Below, in pieces: positions 56,701 through 64,000 of a stretch of DNA of 64,000 nt (positions are counted from its first letter, which is position 1; each line of letters begins with the position of its first letter). The notes under the pieces are model-generated. The model was not told the DNA's origin. It made no database searches and was given only the letters and a program-made list of their open reading frames with translations. Origin of the DNA: Coccinella septempunctata (lineage: Eukaryota; Arthropoda; Insecta; Coleoptera; Coccinellidae). Made by a program: the position numbers and the translations under genes. The stretch lies in assembly GCF_907165205.1 (NCBI RefSeq), contig NC_058190.1, positions 8,936,001 through 9,000,000 of the forward strand, given 5' to 3'.

Positions 56701-59611
56701 AGGTCATCAGCTATATATATTTCTTTACTTGGAAATTATTGTATGGTTCACTGTAATTTAGATTATTGTAATGAATTCGGTTTTGAAGTACTTGTTATCG
56801 CTACCACCTGAGATAACCCCGAACTCTGTCTCCGACTAGTAGGTACCTGGGTGGGTTTGCTTTTCCTCCCTATTGAAAGAATAGCTGGCGCTCGAGATTA
56901 ACCCTTTCGCAAACTGAACCCGTTACACCAGAGTTAACTAAAAATTTGACAAGAAATTCAAAAATGCAATAATTTACTGGGTGTTCCATTTGAAATAAAA
57001 AAGTTGATACCAATTTGGAAAAAACGGAGCACCCTATATTAAGATGGGTTATAAAAATAAAAGTTCAATCTATTACAGATAAGTTTTGTATTCAACATTT
57101 TCTTCTAGCTCCGTTAGTTTCCACAATAAGGTATAGGGACACTTTCATTCAGACACCCTGTACATGGCTAATATTAATGTCAACTGATGTGCTGATTTAG
57201 CTTAGCCGTTTTGCGAGAATGGATCTTACCGACTTGAGGAAACAGAACGATTTCTCGAATTTTTGAAAATTCACAATTCATTTCGATATTTTGCGCCCGA
57301 ATATGGTTTTGTATTCAAATTTTTTTTCTAGCTCCTTTAATTTCCACAATAAAGTATAGGGACACACAAACTCGGACACCCTGTACCTAACTTCACTCAG
57401 CCGCTGACCCAGATTTGTACTCCTGAATATTTCAGTTATACCTAAAACTTCGAATCTTTTTTATTTTTTCCATAAAAATGAGGGAACTTTCAAAAATCAA
57501 CAGACTATGGAAATTCTTCAGTTGAAGGGGCTGAATTGTGAAATAAAATCGAACAATGAAATTGGTGATCAACTGTATACTCATCTTAGATTAATAAAAC
57601 AGGAGATAGAGCATTTCGACAAAAACGCGTTCACAAAATACTGCCATCGTTGTCTTCGTCTGGGTTTCTATCTGGAGGGGATTGAATCGGACTTTCATAC
57701 TGGGTGGCGCTCTGTGTCACTGTATAGTACTTAGTAGTCGCTGTGTTACTGGATAGTACTCAGTAGCGCTTGCCAGTAATGAATGAGGGTCCATCAATTC
57801 CAAACGATCTCAATCGGAGAAAAAGCTATGTTGCTCTAACGAGGTCAAATGAAACCGAAACAATGGTCAGCATCTGCTTTTCTTCGATGGAGCGTACTCC
57901 ATTTGGGTTCTTGACGATGGCAAATTGGCTAGTTCAATACAGATCGTAACACTTGTTGATATTCATATAAGCGGGTGGTATGCATCTGAATTAATTCTTC
58001 TTATTGTATTAATTGCCTCACTGTTTCAGCGTGATCCTTTTTCATATCCTAACATAATTTTTTCTTTATACTAGAGCTCCGAGGATCAAAATGAACTATT
58101 CAGTCTACCATGAAGTGCATATCTGTCATTTTTCAAGTTCAAAATGGCCGGCAAAGATAATTGATGGATAGAAGAAGGTATCAGATGTACTACTTTTGTT
58201 ACATTTTGACAGCCCCAGAACCCCCCACTCCAACGATCTAAATGAACCGATATTCTGGATGCGATGGATTTTTCGAAAATTTAAGAGTGATATTCAACAA
58301 AATTGAAAGAAATAGAAATTTTTCTGAGTGAATCTGATACATTCCTCTATCAATTTTATTGGAGAGTCGTTTTACACATTCGAAAAAAATATGTGGATCA
58401 TGCTCTCTATCGTTGATAGAATGGTGGTGGTTCATATTAATCTATGGAGCAGAGGCTCTAGCGCTTTCAGTATGAAAAAAATTTTAGGATATTTTATTCA
58501 TCCCTCTATCAACTCTATCCGGCTATTTGATATTGATATTTCTTCCGGAGTAGAAATCCTTCAAATATTATGAATAGAAAACAGAACGTTGTATGAAATC
58601 AAGGATTATAAACCAGAATCTATAATCCTCGGTAAGAACTCAGTCCATCCCTCATCTTCGTGAAGTTGTTCCTCAATATTCCAAGATGACCACGAATTTT
58701 TCCTGTGATAATGGGTTTGAAGGGTTACCCAGTTACCCCATTATTAATCCTTCATTTGATGAATAATTTAATTTTTGAATTGTAAATAACTTGGGGACCG
58801 ACAGACTTTTGGAAAATCCATTATTTCATTGCGAATAATTGGATTCTACTAGAGATGTGTTTCTACTATAAGGACTGTTTCATCTGGAGGAATGCTTGGG
58901 AATAGATTTTCAACATCGAAAGGAATGAACTCAGAATTTTTTTGGAGAGATATTATAATATGAGAATTCTTGATACTAAATTTTGGTTCTTAGTTTCTAA
59001 CATAAAACAAAGAAACAAACAGAAAAAGAACAAAAAAGCCATAAAAATTGAATGAAAATTACATGTGAAATAATAATAAAGGGAAAAAATCTTTAAGATC
59101 TAAGGGAAGGTGATATGTAGCATGCAGCTTTTGATACCATCGAGGAATATTTCAATTATTCAACGGCCGATCCTCCGATTTGTATACCTGCTCTGTTATT
59201 GCTCTGAATATTCTGAAAACTATCATTACCCCACTCTAGATATTTAGGAGTAGCGTTAATCGCTTGTTTATATTATCTTCTCGTTCGATACCAAATATTT
59301 CACTTTACCTCCACCAACCTAAAGATTGAAGATGCTATTGTGATAGTTAAACAGCTCATATCAGTGAAAATCATTAAATGCTATTTTTAGTTAAATTATG
59401 GATATTCATCAAATATCGGCCACATACATCAATTCAATATTTCGGTGACATATTTGAATAATACTTACAGATTGATCTCTTGTACTCGGTGGTGTCGCTT
59501 TCCCCTTTGCGAATCCTCCTAATGCTGATTGATATTGCGCCCAAAGCCCGGCCATTTCTTCATTTCCTGCTACACTTGATAAATCGACATCTGAATTGCA
59601 GTTCCTATTTC
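44709..59611 (-). CDS. Nucleolar protein 4 (NOL4/NOL4L)-like, C-terminal seven exons (5' end not identified)
   Basis: Exons in order of transcription: 59611-59469, 52271-52128, 51527-51321, 50070-49924, 46452-46277, 46129-45942 and 44872-44709 (stop), giving 388 residues here. Phases join throughout; all splice sites are GT-AG, with a weak donor (GTTAAT) at 45941. Exon content: EEMAGLWAQYQSALGGF; an acidic run (EDEDDDDDESDD); the conserved basic NOL4 block MVPISKQPKEKIQAII ... ARKRIRTYLKSCRR; RPTPAHLT..QAEQILATACE; a Ser/Thr-rich part; and the C-terminal signature GPTDLS ... STGEMAAVRQLITGYRESAA ... LLRSADELEQLL. NOL4 proteins are nuclear or nucleolar and poorly understood; function is not inferred further. 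The first exon listed starts inside a codon, so upstream exons exist; none was recognised in 59.6-64 kb. Confidence 0.88.
46842..47145 (+). repeat. Tandem duplication of about 153 bp in a NOL4-like intron
   Basis: The block starting 'atgtaactgcggcataggca' at 46840 recurs at 46994 almost unchanged, including 'ggtagtaggtactacacact' and 'aatgtatcagtgttt'. The second copy has a few inserted bases ('tctactgt'). Confidence 0.85.
48000..48500. repeat. Cluster of degenerate short repeats in both orientations
   Basis: Phrases such as 'aaagtgacttta.tttgatta' and 'tttgattatgaaac' recur at least six times on + and in reverse ('ttcataatcaaaactagagt', 'tttcatattcaaacttaaag') over 500 bp. Unit length is about 60-80 bp with much divergence. 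It is non-coding, in a NOL4-like intron. Confidence 0.65.
48621..49073. mobile_element. PIF/Harbinger-type MITE in a NOL4-like intron
   Basis: Terminal inverted repeats 'ggcccggtactttcac' at both ends continue imperfectly ('gttcgaataaa' versus 'cttcgaataaa'), with TTA on each side (48618-48620 and 49074-49076). The 453 bp contain no transposase. Confidence 0.82.
53229..54722 (+). repeat. Left arm of a giant inverted duplication
   Basis: About 1.5 kb whose reverse complement is the block 55603-57294. It begins 'gcaaaatatcgagatgaatt' and includes an 'aggtgtccgagc' motif, the 'gagcgccagctattctttc' repeat, and an AT-rich inner part rich in 'gaatcaagaat' phrases. No recognisable protein. It lies in the NOL4-like intron of 7.2 kb. 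Confidence 0.85.
54723..55602. other. Spacer between the arms of the giant inverted duplication
   Basis: About 880 bp of AT-rich sequence with no recognised gene. A 111-codon frame on - (55209-55544) has no family resemblance and is probably chance. Confidence 0.5.
55603..57294 (-). repeat. Right arm of the giant inverted duplication
   Basis: Inverted counterpart of 53229-54722, about 200 bp longer mainly because of an internal tandem duplication (about 56017-56306). Differences are spread along the arm, so the duplication is not brand new. Just outside, at about 57300-57400, part of the outer motif ('agctcctttaatttccacaa', 'acaccctgtac') is repeated once more. Confidence 0.85.
56017..56306. 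repeat. Tandem duplication of about 170 bp inside the right arm
   Basis: 'cgcagacttctatcgcctgg' at about 56018 recurs at about 56186, each followed by 'accaagaccaatcga' and 'gttccgctggtaat'. The first copy is more diverged from the left arm. Confidence 0.8.
57400..59460. other. Intronic DNA of the NOL4-like gene without recognised features
   Basis: No gene or well-formed repeat seen, apart from a short repeat near 57720-57770 ('tatagtacttagtag', 'gatagtactcagtag'). Confidence 0.35.
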
Positions 59612-60532
59612 CTGAAGAGGTAATGGATTATTAGACTGATACCTATTTCCGTAGAACAATTATGATTCACAGGTCAGAACAAAATACTCCTCAAGTGATA
59701 ATTTTTGAATTTTTAGAGAAAAAGCAGAATTTCTTCAGGATACATTGAAGAGTGCTCCATTGGAATGTAATCAAATCAAAGGAATTGTAAAATTAGCCGG
59801 TCCTCGAATATAAACCTAAGTCTAGCCGGCTTATCTTAAGTTTATGCTCACACCTATTTTTAGCCGTAACATCTACACTGATGTTCCTCGAACTAACGGA
59901 GACATAGTTAACTGCATCAGTCAATGCATAAATCAATTTTTGTTGACGACTTGCTGAGGACAAAACTCAGACAGAACAACAAGGCTAATACAACTTTGTA
60001 TAAAAAATAGCCAAGTTCATTTTCTCTCTGACAAATAAACCTTAAGTAAAGAAATTCACAAATATTATAGCCTTTCTTGGAATAATCTTTGATAACAAAC
60101 TCACATGGCGTGAACACACGAAACAACTCAAGTTCTAGTCTAATAATTGTATTGGACCAAAAATATTTTCACGTAAAATATTGCCAAGATAAAACCAGCA
60201 AACTATAATTTCTGAATCCTGGAGAAAGATTTTAAACAAAATCAGACTTCATTACACCACCTATAATAAACTACCATCACATCCAACGGTAATACTAAAC
60301 ACATCTTCCTGTATTGAAAAATCTTGGTTTCAGTGCGTGCAAAAATATATTAAAAGTGTCCGGCTATAGAGTTCAGGCTAAAGCCAAGTTCAACTTAATC
60401 GAAAAAATTGGTGTCTGTTGAATGAAAACTGATATAATGCCTAGTTTCTTTACTGAAACACAACACTATTAAAATATTCCCACTACTTTAGTAGAATCAT
60501 AAAACAAAATGTAACATTCTGTAGTAAATTAA

Positions 60533-62023
60533 TTTATACTCCCTTCACTTTAATAAAAGTAGTCGGTTGGCCATGCAATATTTTTTTGAAGTTTTTGTAA
60601 CTAGAACGGAAGAAGGTTGGTATTAATAAAATGTCGTTAATGTCAAAACGATGTTGCCACAACTATTTACTGTGCCAGCCGAAGAGGAAAGACAATTTCG
60701 AAGAAAGTGCTACTTGGAATTAAGATCCGCTTATTTTAATATAACACTGATTGAAATTAATAATACAGGGTGAGTCTTTGACTCTTACAAATATTTTAAC
60801 ACTAGATTACTGAGGTAAAAAGAAACACTTTTGTCTTTATCATTGTTACCAAATCGACCCGGTTCAATAGATACAGGCTGTTGAAAAACCGCAAAAAAAA
60901 TGTGATTTTTGGTTCAATCTCACAAACGGTTTCATCGAATGAAATGAATTTCGAAATATATTTTATATTTATTTGATGAATCTTTTTAGAACACAAGATA
61001 TCACCCAAGTATTCCAGTTTTCTCATTATGACCATTTCGTACCATAAAAATACCAAAAGTGTGAAAACTAAGTTGGATACCATATAATGAATATTTGAAC
61101 GTTTTGTAAAATAGAAGAATTCTTCATATTTTCTCGTAAAATGCACCATTTTCAAATAATTTAATGTCCAAAAATTAAAGAGTATCTGTGAAATTTGAAA
61201 AATTATGTAATTTGGCTGAATATAAAACTCTGTTTAAAAGATCCAAGGATGTGTAGTGTCACAGATTTAGCTAGTTATTCTAAAAATAATTTGGTTTTCT
61301 AGGGGTGGCACAGCTCATTATGAAAATTTAAAATGGCTTCATATTTTTATCAGGGCCGAATCGGAAAAACGTATTAAGAAAAAAGTGTTTCTTTTGACCT
61401 CAAGAGTCTTCTGCTAAAATATTTGTACGACTCAAAGACTCACTCTGTGACGGTATCGAACATATTCAATCAATGTAAGAAAATTTATATTATGTTTCGT
61501 CTGAACGTGAACGACTTATGATTAAGCTGAATGTTTCTTCCTTCTATTGGAAGATCCAAAAAAATTGTTGGCAGTTGACTAGTTTATGACTATTTCTGAA
61601 AAAGACCTGCAACGACATATTTGGAATTATAATTTTAGAAATACATAAGATCACCTTTGGGTTGATTTTTGTGAATGAATTCTTGATTAGAATCAACCTT
61701 CAGTCCAAGAGGATAACCAACATTAAATCTTCTCAAGCAACTGCTCATTATGTGTTAATAATTTAATTTTGCTCCAAAGCTAAAATGAATATGTTTAAAC
61801 ACTGATGTCTTATACTTTCCGTGCAAATAACTAGATGAGGAATCCCTTCAATCAAATTGTATAAACATTCTTTAGGTATTTTCGAACTCATTTATATTCT
61901 GAAGTGAATTCATATATATGTTGTGACAAGAGTCATAAACTTATTTTCGTTCTATAAAGGGTGGAATGTGTCAAATTTCCATGAACAGCCGACTACTTTA
62001 ATAAAAGTGAAAGGAGTATAGTC
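60533..62023. mobile_element. TIR element of about 1.5 kb
   Basis: The left end 'ttcactttaataaaagtagt' with 'cggttgg' and the right end 'ccgactactttaataaaagt' are inverted copies over about 34 bp. The interior has no clear transposase. A second inverted-repeat element (60766-61450) sits inside it. Confidence 0.65.
60766..61450. mobile_element. Inner inverted-repeat element with CAGGGTGAGTC ends
   Basis: The left arm 'cagggtgagtctttgactc' through 'aaaagaaacacttttgtctt' mirrors the right arm about 61375-61450 ('gactcaaagactcactctg'), giving arms of about 75 bp. It appears nested in the 60533-62023 element. Confidence 0.7.
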
Positions 62024-62062
62024 AGAAACATAATCAGATTAATTCGACTCCTCCACCTATAT

Positions 62063-62405
62063 ACAGAGTGTTTTCAAAGATGAGGCTTTTTTTGACAGAA
62101 GGTAGAACTCATAAGTCGTTTAACCAAAAATTGTATAAAATATACAAGATGGCTGAGAATCAACCCCTAGAAGTTCGACAAAATTTCATTGAATTTCGAG
62201 TACGGGACTGTGGAAAGTGACTTCGGCATGGCAAAAACGAAACAAAACATAAAAATATGGCTTGACAATGAATGGTTCAGTACCAAGTTCATCGGATAAG
62301 ATGCATCAGGTCACTTTTGAGAGAATCATAATTGTTGTATCGCGCAATTTATGGTGAAAAAAAATGTAGAAAATCGAGGAAGTTTCTCGAAAGTGCTTCT
62401 GTTAG
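62063..62405. repeat. Dispersed repeat, inverted relative to the copy at 7.6-7.9 kb
   Basis: It starts 'acagagtgttttcaaagatg' and includes 'cgggactgtggaaagtgact' and 'aacgaaacaaaacataaaaa', corresponding to the reverse complement of about 7615-7880. Non-coding. Confidence 0.6.
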
Positions 62406-62411
62406 TCATAT

Positions 62412-62666
62412 AAGGGGTTCAGAGCTGAAGTGAACCAACTCCATGCAGCCTAGTTTCGAGATAAATTGCTTAAAAGTTGTTTATCACCAAATAATTCAAA
62501 AGTGACTTCTTTAGATTTTGAAAGGTTAGAATGTAAGCTATGCTTCTTACTAATCTTTCAAAATCTCAAGAAGTCACTTTTGAATTAATTGGTAATAAAC
62601 AACTTCTAACCCATTTATCTCAAAACTAGGCTGAATGGACTTGGTTCACTTCAGCTCTGAACCCCT
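62412..62666. mobile_element. Near-palindromic MITE
   Basis: 'aggggttcagagctgaagtg' (left) mirrors 'cacttcagctctgaacccct' (right). Pairing continues over most of the 255 bp ('caaaagtgacttctttagat' with its counterpart). 'catat' flanks both sides, a likely target duplication. Confidence 0.78.
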
Positions 62667-62669
62667 CAT

Positions 62670-63800
62670 ATGTAGTTTCGTTATTATTCCTACAACATAT
62701 TTAATATCGAACCCGAGAACATTACTGTGGCAGTAACTAAGACCTTTCGGAGTGAATGAAGAAGCGTATTATATCAATACCCACCAACTTTTGAATGCAC
62801 ATTAAAAAAATACGAACAGTTCTTGGACAATTGAAAAATTTTGATATATTATATTATTACAAGGTTTACTAGCCACTACGTTAACAAGTGAACGGCAAAG
62901 AAAACGGCATTTGGGTCTTCATCATTTATTTTGTTTTTACACAGCAGAGAGTGGAATCATATTGCCTTTATATTATGCTGCGTCCAGACCAAAGCTCGAA
63001 CGCCAACCAAGGCAAACCCTACGAAATTATCAATTAACGTTGGGATTCGAAAAGATTTTAAGCGACTCGATGTTGTCGTCCACATGGGATTAAGTTTAAA
63101 ATTGAAAACCGTTTGATGGAGTTCGATGATACTTTCGACGCCAGGATATGATTATCTACCACTGAAAACATTCCAGTTCCATCCACACCAAAACAAACTT
63201 CGATATACCAGGCCAATGCCATCCCACCGTTGGCGTTTAGATAGATTTGGCCTCGTCTTCCACACCAAATCCATTTCTCCGATTCTCTATTCACATATAT
63301 GATTTCGTTGCTGTTCGCATTTTTTTTTGGGATTAAACATATTGTCATACTTTTGTGTTTTGTGTTCGTATGTGTATTCAAATTTAGGCCAATAATTTCC
63401 AGTTCTTGTAAAACATATAATGCTAATTAGTATGAAGGAGCAGAAGGACCACAGAATTATTTTATATTTTGGCTATTATTTTATCTCCGAATTCAAACTA
63501 GTCGTAATTTTTTCGAGTTTGTGAACCACAAACACGCGAAAAATTCTGCAACACATTATCGATTATACCAATCTGAAGAGCAACAGGAAGTGAATTCTGA
63601 CAAATAATTTGTAGTCAATTATACTAAACTCTTTGAAATACTTTGCAAGCAATTTTTTTGACCTTCATTTTTTGAAACATATGGAGACGAATGTACATTA
63701 GACTGGGATTCTACATTTACCTAAGGCTAAGCTCTTTGCCCTCATCACCATCTAGTTCGATAACGGTTAGGACTCATAGAAATCATATTATATATTATTA
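62670..63800. other. Unassigned DNA upstream of the known NOL4-like exons
   Basis: No gene recognised. A 107-codon - strand frame (63058-63381) has no family resemblance and no supporting splice context; I do not call it. Confidence 0.35.
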
Positions 63801-63802
63801 CT

Positions 63803-64000
63803 CTAGAATGCTAATCCAGTAGTAAGAAATGCGGCGAAAAATTGACAGTGGTCGTTAATACGAATGCGCATCATTAGTTTATTAGTAGAACGTTGCCGAG
63901 TTCCTGAATATTCTGTCGATCGAATCATATAAAGAGGGGACAATTCAAGTATCGAAGGTATACCGTCGGTTGTTGGACAACAACGCGTTTTCTTTCAGTC
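63803..64000 (+). mobile_element. Second copy of the 19.9-20.9 kb TIR element, cut by the window edge
   Basis: It begins with 'actctagaatgctaatccag' and follows the reverse complement of 20855 down to about 20660 with few differences. The other end lies beyond the window. Confidence 0.8.

Noticed and set aside
63058..63381. A 107-codon - strand frame as a possible upstream NOL4-like exon
   Set aside because: No recognisable NOL4 sequence and no convincing splice sites; its composition resembles chance coding in repeat DNA.

Overview
This is eukaryotic DNA, almost certainly from an insect and possibly a beetle (the order is an inference). The host genes are intron-split, the DNA is AT-rich, and all major transposon classes are dense. 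Three host genes are supported. (1) A TASK-type two-pore potassium channel lies on the + strand at 5432-19467: five exons, 339 codons, one intron of 11.36 kb. (2) Isopentenyl-diphosphate delta-isomerase lies on the - strand at 23064-24016 in two exons. (3) A nucleolar protein 4 (NOL4)-like gene lies on the - strand at 44709-59611: its seven 3'-terminal exons are here and its 5' end is upstream of exon 59469-59611 (further exons not found). No tRNA, rRNA or CRISPR array was seen.

Layout: 1-5.4 kb is non-coding and holds an interlocked foldback element inserted into a small TA-flanked element, with an unoccupied copy of that element 250 bp downstream. 5.4-19.5 kb is the TASK gene. Its second intron holds a piggyBac-type MITE, three non-LTR retrotransposon remnants, the 3' end of a fourth, and a decayed Gypsy pol. 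19.5-23 kb has three terminal-inverted-repeat elements. 23-24 kb is the isomerase. 24.8-26.5 kb has LTR and LINE remnants. 44.7-59.6 kb is the NOL4-like gene, whose introns hold a PIF/Harbinger MITE, a cluster of degenerate repeats and a giant inverted duplication with 1.5-1.7 kb arms. 59.6-64 kb is non-coding with further inverted-repeat elements.

The centrepiece is 27.1-41.45 kb, a set of transposons nested inside each other that can be resolved from target-site duplications and reading-frame continuity. A LINE of family B (+ strand) was split by an hAT element (8-bp duplication). The hAT was split by a LINE of family A (+). LINE A was then split twice: by another family-B LINE (- strand, 8-bp duplication) and by a complete Gypsy-type LTR retrotransposon (- strand, 4-bp duplication, 287-bp LTRs with no difference found by eye). 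A Harbinger-type MITE and a fourth LINE fragment also cut the outermost LINE B.

The most unusual object is that young Gypsy element (32940-38994). After the integrase, in the same open frame, it carries a macrodomain resembling the ADP-ribose glycohydrolase TARG1/OARD1, with the catalytic-type Lys and Asp apparently kept, followed by a CCCH zinc finger. The copy has an in-frame stop between protease and reverse transcriptase and a frame change at the reverse-transcriptase catalytic motif. All homology calls come from reading motifs by eye; no search was run.
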